From contig NZ_CP127382.2 in NCBI RefSeq assembly GCF_003286645.3, positions 496,001 through 560,000 of the forward strand: 64,000 nt of DNA, in the 5' to 3' direction. The notes under the pieces were generated by a model that saw only the letters and a list, made by a program, of their open reading frames with translations, searched no databases and was not told where the DNA came from. Each line of letters starts with the position of its first letter. Within the stretch, counting starts at the first letter, position 1. A program made the position numbers and the translations under genes. The DNA comes from Aerococcus tenax (GTDB lineage: Bacteria; Bacillota; Bacilli; Lactobacillales; Aerococcaceae). Shown piece after piece: positions 46,721-54,185 of the stretch.

Positions 46721-46975
46721 ATGCCGGACATTGAAAATTTACTAATGACTATTATTCAACCTTTAGTGTCTTATCCTGAAGACATTCAACTCGAAGTGAG
46801 TGATGGGGATGAATTCTTAGAATACCATTTAATGGTGCATCCCGATGATGTTGGACGTGTCATTGGTAAGCGCGGACGCGTAGCGAATGCTATTCGCACA
46901 ATATTATATAGTGTACGCGTAAAAGGTCATCGTCGGGTTCGATTAACGATCGATCGTATCGATGAAGACCAATAA
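46721..46975 (+). CDS. khpA: KH-domain RNA-binding protein KhpA
   Basis: 84-residue single KH domain with the GKRG loop (VIGKRGRVANAIRTIL). In streptococci KhpA with KhpB binds many RNAs and affects cell elongation. Start 46721 follows AGGTGA; a GTG three codons earlier overlaps that site. A strong terminator follows. Confidence 0.92.
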   Translation: MPDIENLLMTIIQPLVSYPEDIQLEVSDGDEFLEYHLMVHPDDVGRVIGKRGRVANAIRTILYSVRVKGHRRVRLTIDRIDEDQ

Positions 46976-47004
46976 GATGATTGGTATTAGTAAGATTATC
47001 AGTT

Positions 47005-47031
47005 AAACTAGGATTATATCCTAGTTTTTTT
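47005..47031 (+). terminator. rpsP-khpA terminator
   Basis: AAACTAGGA (47005-47013) pairs perfectly with TCCTAGTTT (47019-47027), followed by TTTT. Confidence 0.9.
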
Positions 47032-47065
47032 CTTAGGCATTAAGCAGACTTGATAAGGAGATACG

Positions 47066-47605
47066 ATGAGTCAAGAATTTTACCGTGTGGGAAAGATTGT
47101 CAATACCCAAGGCCTAAAGGGAGAAGTCCGGGTAATTGCGACTACTGACTTTCCCGATAAACGTTTTCAACCAGGAAGCCAACTAGTCATCTTTGACCAT
47201 AAGAATAAAGAAGCTGAAGTCGAAGTTAATAGTCACCGCCAGCATAAAAATTTTCATATTCTTAGTTTTAAAGGCATGCCGTCAATTAATGATGTGGAAG
47301 GCTTTAAGGGTATGGAAGTGATGGTTGCAGCTGAAAATCGGCAAAGTGATGATTTAGCTGAAGGCGAGTTCTTCTATGATCAAATCATCGGTTTAGCGGT
47401 CTATGACCTAGCGGGTAAGCTACTAGGCAAGGTCAAAGCCATCACCCAATTGGGCCCCAATGATGTTTGGACTATCCAGCGCAGTCAGCCGGGCAAGAAG
47501 GACGTCCTGATTCCCTATATTGATGACGTGGTCAAAACGATCGATTTAGAAGAGAAAAAAATAGTAATCGATGCACTTGAAGGATTGATTGACGATGAAG
47601 GTTAA
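47066..47605 (+). CDS. rimM: ribosome maturation factor RimM
   Basis: Binds S19 and assists 30S head maturation. An N-terminal beta barrel ([16 protein letters not shown]) and a PRC barrel (about 95-175, [12 protein letters not shown]) are present. 179 residues. It overlaps trmD by 11 bases. Confidence 0.96.
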   Translation: MSQEFYRVGKIVNTQGLKGEVRVIATTDFPDKRFQPGSQLVIFDHKNKEAEVEVNSHRQHKNFHILSFKGMPSINDVEGFKGMEVMVAAENRQSDDLAEGEFFYDQIIGLAVYDLAGKLLGKVKAITQLGPNDVWTIQRSQPGKKDVLIPYIDDVVKTIDLEEKKIVIDALEGLIDDEG

Positions 47606-48353
47606 TATTTTAAGTCTATTTCCAGACATGTTTACTGGCCCTATGAACCAGTCCATTATTGGTAAGGCCCAGGAAAAAGGCCTAGTCGATATTGAAGTCA
47701 CTGACTTTCGCCAATTTGCCAATAATAAGCATGGCCATGTCGATGACTATCCCTTTGGCGGGGGAGCGGGCATGCTGCTGCAAGTGGGCCCAATCTATCG
47801 GGCCCTGGAGGCCATCGATCCGCTTTTAGTGAGCGAGGATTTATCCCAGCGTCCAGCTAGCCGGGTGATTTTAATGGATCCTGCTGGACAGCGGTTTAAC
47901 CAAGCCAAGGCAGAAGAACTGGCCCAAGAAGACCAGCTAATCTTTATCTGTGGTCATTATGAAGGCTATGATGAACGGATTAGAAACTATGTGACCGATG
48001 AAATTTCCATCGGGGACTTTGTCTTAACCGGTGGCGAGCTAGGTGCCATGACAGTAATTGATGCCACGGTGCGCCTATTGGATGAGGCGGTAGGAAATAA
48101 TGAGTCGGTGGAAGTGGAATCTTTTTCGACTGGCCTATTGGAATACCCCCAATATACCCGGCCACGGTCCTTTATGGGTATGGATGTTCCCGATGTCCTC
48201 GTCAGCGGTGACCACCAAAAGATTGCCGATTGGAAGGGGAAGGAAGCCATCCGTCGTACCTATCTCAGACGGCCTGACCTCTTAGACCGAGCTGAGCTGT
48301 CTGATCAAGAAAAACAGTGGCTGCTAGAAGTCCAGGCAGAAAATCCGAAATAA
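47595..48353 (+). CDS. trmD: tRNA (guanine-37-N1)-methyltransferase
   Basis: Knotted SPOUT methyltransferase that modifies G37 next to the anticodon. Motifs [21 protein letters not shown] and [12 protein letters not shown]; the active-site Asp lies near GSxL-like VNEEISIGD. 252 residues. ATG 47595 follows AAGGA by ten bases. Confidence 0.97.
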   Translation: MKVNILSLFPDMFTGPMNQSIIGKAQEKGLVDIEVTDFRQFANNKHGHVDDYPFGGGAGMLLQVGPIYRALEAIDPLLVSEDLSQRPASRVILMDPAGQRFNQAKAEELAQEDQLIFICGHYEGYDERIRNYVTDEISIGDFVLTGGELGAMTVIDATVRLLDEAVGNNESVEVESFSTGLLEYPQYTRPRSFMGMDVPDVLVSGDHQKIADWKGKEAIRRTYLRRPDLLDRAELSDQEKQWLLEVQAENPK

Positions 48354-48356
48354 GCC

Positions 48357-48385
48357 TTTACACAGGACTTGAATTTTGGTATCAT
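48357..48385 (+). promoter_or_regulatory. promoter of rplS
   Basis: TTTACA (48357-48362), 17 bases, TATCAT (48380-48385) preceded by TGG. Confidence 0.65.
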
Positions 48386-48418
48386 TTTACGAGTGAGGTT
48401 ATTTCACAAATTTAAACA

Positions 48419-48449
48419 ATATTCCGCTGTCGCTATGGAACAAGAATAT
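48419..48449 (+). promoter_or_regulatory. small hairpin in the rplS leader
   Basis: ATATTC (48419-48424) pairs with GAATAT (48444-48449), with CC/GG continuing inward. Leader structures before rplS are known in Firmicutes; whether this matches the L19 leader family was not tested. Confidence 0.45.
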
Positions 48450-48471
48450 CTGTTGGAAAAGGAGAATTATC

Positions 48472-48834
48472 ATGAGTCATAACCCAAAGTTAATCGATGA
48501 AATTGTTTCCGAACAATTACGCAGCGATATTCCAGATTTCCGTCCCGGAGACACCGTTCGTGTACACGCACGTGTTGTTGAAGGTGAACGTGAACGTATC
48601 CAAATTTTTGAAGGCGTTGTTTTAGCACGTAAAGGCCAAGGCATCAGCGAAACCTTCACTGTTCGTAAAGTATCAAACGGTGTTGGTGTTGAACGTATCT
48701 GGCCAGTACATACTCCTCGAGTAGCTAAAATTGAAGTGATCCGTCAAGGTAAAGTACGTCGTGCGAAACTTTACTACTTACGTGACCGTCACGGTAAAGC
48801 AGCTCGTATTGCTGAACGTCGTCGCAAAAAATAA
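48472..48834 (+). CDS. rplS: 50S ribosomal protein L19
   Basis: 120-residue ribosomal protein with [20 protein letters not shown] and [18 protein letters not shown]. The start follows AAAGGAG. Own promoter and terminator. Confidence 0.97.
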   Translation: MSHNPKLIDEIVSEQLRSDIPDFRPGDTVRVHARVVEGERERIQIFEGVVLARKGQGISETFTVRKVSNGVGVERIWPVHTPRVAKIEVIRQGKVRRAKLYYLRDRHGKAARIAERRRKK

Positions 48835-48843
48835 GCGATTTAA

Positions 48844-48870
48844 AAACTGTGTCTTAGGCACAGTTTTTTT
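48844..48870 (+). terminator. rplS terminator
   Basis: AAACTGTG (48844-48851) pairs with CACAGTTT (48859-48866), followed by TTTT. Confidence 0.88.
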
Positions 48871-48906
48871 AATTGTCTGATAATTAGGAAAAAGGAGGAA
48901 TAGATT

Positions 48907-49362
48907 GTGGAAGCTATCTATTTAGAAAACTGTCAGGTAGGCCTAACATTCAAAAGTCGTAGCTATCATTTGTCTGAAGAAGAAGCCATCAGTTTTGCAG
49001 AAAAATATGATCCCCAACCCTTCCACTTAGATGAGCAGGCTGCTGAAGACAGCTTCTTTAAGCAACTTTGCGCTAGTGGCTGGTTGGTGACTGCCATTAT
49101 GATGAAATTAATGGTTGAAAGTATTCCTTTTAAACATGGGGATATTGGTGCCGGAGTGACCCTCAATTGGACTAAACCCGTCTATCCCGGCGACGACCTG
49201 CATATCGAAGGCGAAATTACTGATTTTAAACCCTCTAAAAGCAAGTCAGATCGGGGTATTGCCTATGTGTCTGTAAAAGTTATCAACCAAGAAAATGATG
49301 TCGTCTTAGAAAATGAATCGAAGGTGGTTGTTTTTTCTAAGGATAAAGACTTTAGTGAATAG
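48907..49362 (+). CDS. MaoC-like hotdog-fold protein
   Basis: 151-residue single hotdog-domain protein. DPQPFHLDEQAA and FFKQLCASGWLV contain the Asp and His of the R-hydratase (MaoC) motif, and VTLNWTKPVYPGDDL is the typical second strand. Family members hydrate enoyl-CoA/ACP or act as thioesterases; the exact reaction is unknown. The start is GTG at 48907 behind AAAGGAGG. It is followed at once by a terminator. Confidence 0.85.
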   Translation: MEAIYLENCQVGLTFKSRSYHLSEEEAISFAEKYDPQPFHLDEQAAEDSFFKQLCASGWLVTAIMMKLMVESIPFKHGDIGAGVTLNWTKPVYPGDDLHIEGEITDFKPSKSKSDRGIAYVSVKVINQENDVVLENESKVVVFSKDKDFSE

Positions 49363-49363
49363 G

Positions 49364-49388
49364 GAGAGTGAGATCACTCTCTTTTTTT
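49364..49388 (+). terminator. terminator after the MaoC-like gene
   Basis: GAGAGTG (49364-49370) pairs with CACTCTC (49375-49381), followed by seven T. Confidence 0.85.
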
Positions 49389-49420
49389 GCTTTGAATGTC
49401 AATTAAAGTCAGTCATATAT

Positions 49421-49437
49421 ATTGACTAATTTTGATT
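49421..49437 (-). promoter_or_regulatory. CtsR-like operator
   Basis: On the minus strand AATCAAA-N3-AGTCAAT, close to the CtsR heptad repeat (A/G)GTCAAA-N3-(A/G)GTCAAA seen perfectly before clpB in this window. It covers the -35 region of the downstream gene. Confidence 0.6.
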
Positions 49438-49450
49438 AAAAGCTTATACT
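49422..49450 (+). promoter_or_regulatory. promoter of the unknown gene at 49517
   Basis: TTGACT (49422-49427), 17 bases, TATACT (49445-49450). Confidence 0.8.
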
Positions 49451-49516
49451 ATAAATGTAGGATGAAAGCGATCCTAATAGTAAGATAATCAAAATAACTA
49501 AGAAAGGTGATCATTT

Positions 49517-50050
49517 ATGAAAATGTATACAGTAACTGCAGAAGTTAACAGTGATAAATATGGTAAAGGTACCCTACTTGCAGAACTTAATGAACAAGAT
49601 TTCATCAAATATGCTAACCTTTCAGACCAAGATAAATTAGCTTTCTTAAAGGATAAGGGCGCTCAGTTCCAAGTCGATGTCAATGAATTAGAAGATGATG
49701 ATGTAGTTTCTTATAAGGTTGAAGAATCTGCAGGCGCTAATCATCCAAGTCAAGCTAAAAGTTCAAAACCTCAAGTTAGTCGCAAGATGCGGATGAACAT
49801 TAATGGTCAAGACACTAGCTGGGTGGATGTTACTGATGAAAACCAAGCTCAATATGATCAATTAATGGATCACTTTAATCAAATGCACCAACGCTTCAAT
49901 GATGAATTCAGTCGTTTCTTTACCGACTTTAGACCAGGTCATTTCCTTGATTTCGGTACCCCCTTCCTAGAAGATGGGAAGAAATCCGGCAAGGAAGATA
50001 AGGACTCTCAAGCCGATGGTGAAGAGCAAGAAGAAAAACAAGATAAATAA
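49517..50050 (+). CDS. hypothetical protein, possible heat-shock (CtsR) regulon member
   Basis: A 177-residue soluble protein that I do not recognise. The N-terminal part (1-75) looks folded (MYTVTAEVNSDKYGKGTL). A middle segment (80-100) resembles a linker. A helical region rich in Gln, Phe and His follows (NQMHQRFNDEFSRFF), and the last 30 residues are Lys, Glu and Asp only, probably disordered. The start follows AAAGGTGAT. It is monocistronic. A promoter with a CtsR-like operator suggests control with the chaperones. Confidence 0.8.
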   Translation: MKMYTVTAEVNSDKYGKGTLLAELNEQDFIKYANLSDQDKLAFLKDKGAQFQVDVNELEDDDVVSYKVEESAGANHPSQAKSSKPQVSRKMRMNINGQDTSWVDVTDENQAQYDQLMDHFNQMHQRFNDEFSRFFTDFRPGHFLDFGTPFLEDGKKSGKEDKDSQADGEEQEEKQDK

Positions 50051-50096
50051 AGTCGATTCGTTAAGTTATTATCCTCTTAAAATATAAAATCCATAC

Positions 50097-50127
50097 AAGG
50101 ACTGGGAAAGCCACCCAGTCCTTTTTT
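50097..50127 (+). terminator. terminator of the unknown gene
   Basis: AAGGACTGGG (50097-50106) pairs with CCCAGTCCTT (50114-50123), followed by TTTTT. Confidence 0.9.
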
Positions 50128-50249
50128 TGGTCAAGTAAGGTCATGCTTCTACCATTCCACTGTAAAATACTATATTGTTTTTTGTTGGAAAATTCATCCT
50201 TGATTTATCAGCATTTTTAAACTTTTTCTAATTAATTTCCTTGATAAGG

Positions 50250-50278
50250 GTGACAAATTAAGGCCAAAGTTTTAAAGT
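50250..50278 (+). promoter_or_regulatory. putative promoter of the CAMP-like gene
   Basis: GTGACA (50250-50255), 17 bases, TAAAGT (50273-50278). It is only a moderate match. The surrounding 50130-50386 is AT-rich and otherwise without genes. Confidence 0.4.
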
Positions 50279-50293
50279 AGGACTGTGAAATGG

Positions 50294-50307
50294 AACAATA
50301 AATTGTT
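50294..50307. promoter_or_regulatory. inverted repeat, possible operator
   Basis: AACAAT-AA-ATTGTT lies just downstream of the putative promoter of the CAMP-like gene. The regulator is unknown. Confidence 0.35.
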
Positions 50308-50322
50308 TCTTTTTGCCATCTT

Positions 50323-50336
50323 TGTAAGCGCTTAAG
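50323..50336. promoter_or_regulatory. putative CcpA cre site
   Basis: TGTAAGCGCTTAAG matches 12 of 14 positions of the cre consensus TGWAANCGNTWNCW. Placed between the putative promoter and the start codon, it suggests carbon-catabolite repression. Confidence 0.5.
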
Positions 50337-50386
50337 ATGTTGCTGATGTTATCACTGGTTTTCATGTGAATACAGGAGGAATGAAG

Positions 50387-52690
50387 ATGAGTCAATCGAC
50401 CACTCAATTACACATTTTGTTAAGTCGCAAAGTTAGCAAAGGCGCGCTTTCTTTAGCCTTTGGGATGACTATGCTTTTTGCTTCTCAAGAAGCTGTACTA
50501 GCAGCTGAAATTGATCAAGTTGAAAGTAATCAAACAGCTGAACAATCATTGGTTATCCCTGAACAGCAAGGCCAAGACCATGATGCTGTATTAGAAGAAT
50601 CACAAACAATTGAGAGTGAAGCAGAAACTGAAACGGCTCTGCCTGAAGCAGAAATTAAAGATCTTGAAGAAGAACTTGCTGAAAAAGCAGCTGAAGCTCC
50701 TCTAGAATATCAGGAAGAAGTTTCTCCTGCGGAAAGTGAAGAGATTGGTCAGCATGAAGAAGTTAGTGAGCCAAAAGAGCTTACTCCAGAAAGGTCAACT
50801 AATAAGGAAGAGTCTTCTCCAGTAGAAGATAGCGAAAAAGATCTTGATAAAACATCTCAGAAAGCAGAAAAAGATGAAAAAGAAGAAACAGAAGCAATCG
50901 ATGAAGAGGCCACTGGTAAAGATAAGCAAGCAGTAAAGGTCGAAAAAGTTGACGATAATTATAAACAAGTCAACCAGGAAAAAGGCCTTGCTAGTGAAGA
51001 AGAAGCGATTGACTTTGCCGCTTTAGAAAACTTTGCTAAGGAAAATCCCGCAGGCTTCAATAAAGTTCTCTCGGTTGCTATTGCAGTATCGGTTCAAGAT
51101 GAAGACCGTGCGACTAGCGAAGAGGTTTTAAAGACCTTAGGGGAAGTTCTCGTTGATAACGAATTAAATCATGAATTATTAGTCGAATTATCTAAATTTG
51201 TGATCCGCTACGGCGAATTAGGTCCTGATGAAAGTGACGTTCACCACATTGTGGAAGGCCAACCTAGTGTTAGCCGGGCGTCTGGCTTCTCCTTCTATGC
51301 TGCTGGAGAAGACAAACCTGCTGTTAGCTTCGAAGACTTTGAAAAATTAGTGGCTAAAGTAACTGGAACAACGGATAGCGTCCTTAGCCTATTAGAAAAC
51401 TTACAAAAAGGGGAACGGCCTGCTGCTGGCATCGGAGCGATCATGGATTCGATCCTCCCCGTGAACTTAAACTTTACTAAGATTGGTGAATTGATCCAAC
51501 GTATTGCTGAACTTAAAGCCGAAGCGGTTCGTCAAGATGTCTATCTCTCCACAGAAGTTGTCGGTGCCATTGCTGAATTAATTCCTTCTGAAGTGACTTT
51601 CAACGGGACACCTGTGAACTATGTTTTAGACAAATTAGGGCAAATGGCTTTGGATATTGGTCGTAGCGTTGCAGATGGTATGGTTCTCAGTTACCACCCA
51701 GGCAGCTTCTATAACCCAAATACCATCCGTTTACGCGCTCAAGTCTTGCGCAAGGGTGCCGAATTAATTAAAACAGCAACCAGTGAATGGCGGATGAAGC
51801 CACAAATCGTTCACTCAAAAGCTGGTCTAGAAATTACCCATGCCTTTATGTCTGTTGTCGATCCTTTCTCAACGGCAGAACGTTTGACTAAACGTTTAAA
51901 TGAATTAGAAGCCTTAGAAGTCTTCGGTAATGCTTACCGGAATATCACCTCTAAAGATATTGCTACGACTTATATTAAGGAAAAATTGGACAAGGCTATC
52001 TGGGACACCCGCTTCAAACGTGATGAATACATTCTTTCTAAAGTACCATTTGACGTTTACCACAAGCTAAACAAGGCCATAACTCGTGCGGTTGGGGTTC
52101 AACTATATTCAGAAACTCGCGTTTACCAAATTGATGATGCGGTTGCTGAACTCCAGGCAGCTTACGGGGACGCTCTTGCTTACTTAGAAAGCATCCCAGC
52201 TGACCAACAAATCGCTCCAAATGCCCTTAAACGTGAATTGAAAGACCTTATTTGGAACACCCGCTTTGAACGTGATGGGTCAATCCTAGGTAATGTGCCA
52301 ACTGAAGTTTACACGGCACTCAATGCCACATTAACTAAGGCTGTTGGCCTCCAATTGGACCTTCACGCTAAAACAGTTGATGTACAAGTCGCAATGGAAG
52401 AAATTAAGGCTCAATTAGGTGAAGCCCGTGAAATTGCACAAGCGACGTTGAATGCCCGTGCTTCTAAAGAAAGAAAACTTGAACTCCGTGACTTGATCCG
52501 TGAAGTTCGCAGCATCCGCGATAGCGAATTACTGGGCAAGGTTTCTTTCAATGTCTACAATCATCTAAATCAAGTAATCACCAAGGCTGTAGGAACTCGC
52601 CTCAACTTGAAAGCAAGCAATGCAGAAGTTGATGAAGCGGCTAACGCTCTGCACCAAGCCCTTGCTTCAGCCCGCGCTGAATTGGCTTAA
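50387..52690 (+). CDS. large secreted CAMP-factor-like protein with triplicated C-terminal module
   Basis: 767 residues. A signal peptide (1-40: SRKVSKGALSLAFGMTM...VLAAE) is followed by a strongly acidic region (about 41-205), then helical domains. Residues about 470-605 match the group B streptococcal CAMP factor (cfb) from memory: VDPFSTAERLTKRLNELEAL, KEKLDKAIWDTRFKRD, YHKLNKAITRAVGVQL. The last module occurs three times (about 530-600, 614-690, 695-767). CAMP factors are GPI/membrane-binding cohemolysins that oligomerise into pores. No LPXTG is present, so it is released. Start 50387 is set by AGGAGG seven bases upstream. Known CAMP factors are about 255 residues. Confidence 0.85.
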   Translation: MSQSTTQLHILLSRKVSKGALSLAFGMTMLFASQEAVLAAEIDQVESNQTAEQSLVIPEQQGQDHDAVLEESQTIESEAETETALPEAEIKDLEEELAEKAAEAPLEYQEEVSPAESEEIGQHEEVSEPKELTPERSTNKEESSPVEDSEKDLDKTSQKAEKDEKEETEAIDEEATGKDKQAVKVEKVDDNYKQVNQEKGLASEEEAIDFAALENFAKENPAGFNKVLSVAIAVSVQDEDRATSEEVLKTLGEVLVDNELNHELLVELSKFVIRYGELGPDESDVHHIVEGQPSVSRASGFSFYAAGEDKPAVSFEDFEKLVAKVTGTTDSVLSLLENLQKGERPAAGIGAIMDSILPVNLNFTKIGELIQRIAELKAEAVRQDVYLSTEVVGAIAELIPSEVTFNGTPVNYVLDKLGQMALDIGRSVADGMVLSYHPGSFYNPNTIRLRAQVLRKGAELIKTATSEWRMKPQIVHSKAGLEITHAFMSVVDPFSTAERLTKRLNELEALEVFGNAYRNITSKDIATTYIKEKLDKAIWDTRFKRDEYILSKVPFDVYHKLNKAITRAVGVQLYSETRVYQIDDAVAELQAAYGDALAYLESIPADQQIAPNALKRELKDLIWNTRFERDGSILGNVPTEVYTALNATLTKAVGLQLDLHAKTVDVQVAMEEIKAQLGEAREIAQATLNARASKERKLELRDLIREVRSIRDSELLGKVSFNVYNHLNQVITKAVGTRLNLKASNAEVDEAANALHQALASARAELA
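51974..52690 (+). repeat. three tandem protein modules of the CAMP C-terminal domain
   Basis: Module 1 starts KLDKAIWDTRFKRD, module 2 ELKDLIWNTRFERD, module 3 ELRDLIREVRSIRD. Each continues with LxKVxFxVYxxLNxxITxAVGxxL and ends in an alpha-helical AxxALxxAxA segment. The sequences differ enough that the duplication is old. Confidence 0.85.
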
Positions 52691-52774
52691 TATCTTAGCT
52701 TATGATGAGGGATTTTGTTCCAAGCGATTTGCTTTTAGGCTAAATTGTATTGATGTGAATTTTAATTAACAAGA

Positions 52775-52902
52775 GAGTGTGACAAAAGTCAAAAGAGCCC
52801 TGAACCACTGGAACAAACTATGGGAGATAGGCGCAAGCCTATCGCACATAGTTCGTGAAGTGGACGTCAGGGCTGACTTTTGGAACACGTTTTGATTAGA
52901 TA
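52775..52902 (+). repeat. modular hairpin repeat, copy E
   Basis: GAGTGTGAC, outer helix CAAAAGTCA-AAGA-GCCCTGA with TCAGGGC-TGACTTTTG, CACTGGAAC/GTGAAGTG loop, inner helix AACTATG plus GATAGGC around GCAA. Ends GTTTTGATTAGAT exactly as copy A. Both helices are unique to this copy. It lies 84 bases after the CAMP-like gene. Confidence 0.88.
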
Positions 52903-52918
52903 GTTCGTATTTTGAAAA

Positions 52919-52952
52919 GAGTCTGAGACTTTTGTCCCAGACTCATTTTTTG
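52919..52952 (+). terminator. terminator after repeat E
   Basis: GAGTCTG-GAC (from 52919) pairs with GTC-CAGACTC (to 52944), followed by ATTTTTT. Confidence 0.82.
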
Positions 52953-53046
52953 TACGGATAGTTGATCCAAGAAAGCTTGCTGCCTAGCCCTTGAAAATTG
53001 GATGCGAAATTGAAATAATAAGGACAATCAATGAAGAGGTGGTAAA

Positions 53047-53925
53047 ATGAACTACTATGCTTTGAAATATTTTAAAGCGGTGGCTGAGATAGGCAATATG
53101 ACCAGTGCCGCGGAAGAATTAAATGTATCTCAACCAGCCATTAGCCGGGCTATTAAACAGTTAGAAGAAGACTTAGGGGTCGATTTATTTATTCGTCAAG
53201 GCCGTAGTATTCATTTAAACCACTATGGGGAGACTTTTTTAACTTACTTGGACCATTCTTTTAGCGCCTTAAGTGAAGGCAAGCGGGTGGTTAGGGAAAT
53301 TTCCGGTTTAGAACATGGTGAAATTATCATTGGCGTTACCCTTCCCCATGTTTTCCCTAATTTATTGAGTGACTTTCTCCACGATTATCCCAAGGTTCGG
53401 GTCAAGCAGTATGAAGCAGCGAGTGGCTTGATGCTCGAAAAATTGTTAAAAGATCAACTCGATTTTTGGATAGCGACCCATGAGATTAATCATGACCAAG
53501 TCGAGACCCTCCCTATAATCAGTGAAGAAATCTTTGTCACAGTGAGTCAGAAACACCCCTTGGCCCAGGCTAAGCAGGTTTTCTTAAGCGATTTAAAGGC
53601 GGAAAAATTTGTTGGTTCGAGTCAGGGTTATAGTTTTCGGGAGTTAACGGATGGTTTCTGTCAACAGGCCGGCTTTACACCTAATTATCAGATCGAATTA
53701 GAAGATGCCGCTGCGATCCATAAATTGGTCGAAGCCGGTTATGGGATTTCTTTTACTCCTAAAATTTCCCTCTTATCCAGTCAAGAAAAGATAATTCCAC
53801 TTAGGGTCGCCGATTATTCCATCCAGCGGACCATCAGCCTGGTCTATAGGAAAGACCATTATTTCTCCCAAGCCGCTAAAGCATTGTTCGATTTTTCTAG
53901 GGATTACCTCCGCGACTTTGCTTAA
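53047..53925 (+). CDS. LysR-family transcriptional regulator
   Basis: 292 residues: an N-terminal winged helix-turn-helix (MTSAAEELNVSQPAISRAIKQLEEDLGVDLF) and a periplasmic-binding-like effector domain (about 90-290). It is not divergent from any gene, so its targets are not apparent; the neighbouring CAMP-like gene and clpB have their own promoters. The start follows GAAGAGGTGG. The effector is unknown. Confidence 0.93.
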   Translation: MNYYALKYFKAVAEIGNMTSAAEELNVSQPAISRAIKQLEEDLGVDLFIRQGRSIHLNHYGETFLTYLDHSFSALSEGKRVVREISGLEHGEIIIGVTLPHVFPNLLSDFLHDYPKVRVKQYEAASGLMLEKLLKDQLDFWIATHEINHDQVETLPIISEEIFVTVSQKHPLAQAKQVFLSDLKAEKFVGSSQGYSFRELTDGFCQQAGFTPNYQIELEDAAAIHKLVEAGYGISFTPKISLLSSQEKIIPLRVADYSIQRTISLVYRKDHYFSQAAKALFDFSRDYLRDFA

Positions 53926-53951
53926 CAGAATATATAGCACTCAAATATCTC

Positions 53952-53987
53952 CTCCAAGTCATACTTATAGACTTGGGGGATTTTTTT
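53952..53987 (+). terminator. terminator of the lysR gene
   Basis: CTCCAAGTC (53952-53960) pairs with GACTTGGGG (53970-53978), followed by seven T. Confidence 0.85.
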
Positions 53988-54027
53988 AAAAAGGCTATAA
54001 ATTTGACAACTTTATTAAACAGGACAG

Positions 54028-54050
54028 GCCGCAGAGAGCGGCTCCTTTTT
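54028..54050 (+). terminator. small GC hairpin, possible second terminator
   Basis: GCCGC (54028-54032) pairs with GCGGC (54038-54042), followed by TCCTTTTT. It lies upstream of the clpB operator and may be a backup terminator. Confidence 0.4.
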
Positions 54051-54074
54051 GTCGTCTAGAAAAATAAACAAATA

Positions 54075-54091
54075 TTTGACTAAGTTTGACT
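54075..54091 (-). promoter_or_regulatory. CtsR operator of clpB
   Basis: On the minus strand AGTCAAA-CTT-AGTCAAA is a perfect tandem CtsR heptad. A degenerate second site (GGTCAGT-N3-GATCAAC) follows at 54098-54114. Confidence 0.9.
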
Positions 54092-54098
54092 AAATTAG

Positions 54099-54127
54099 TT
54101 GATCAATACTGACCAATATGTTATAAT
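54099..54127 (+). promoter_or_regulatory. promoter of clpB
   Basis: TTGATC (54099-54104), 17 bases, TATAAT (54122-54127). Confidence 0.85.
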
Positions 54128-54185
54128 AGTTAATGTAAAGGTTAAAAGATACCTTTAAAATGAATTAATCAAAGGAGCGAAGAGA

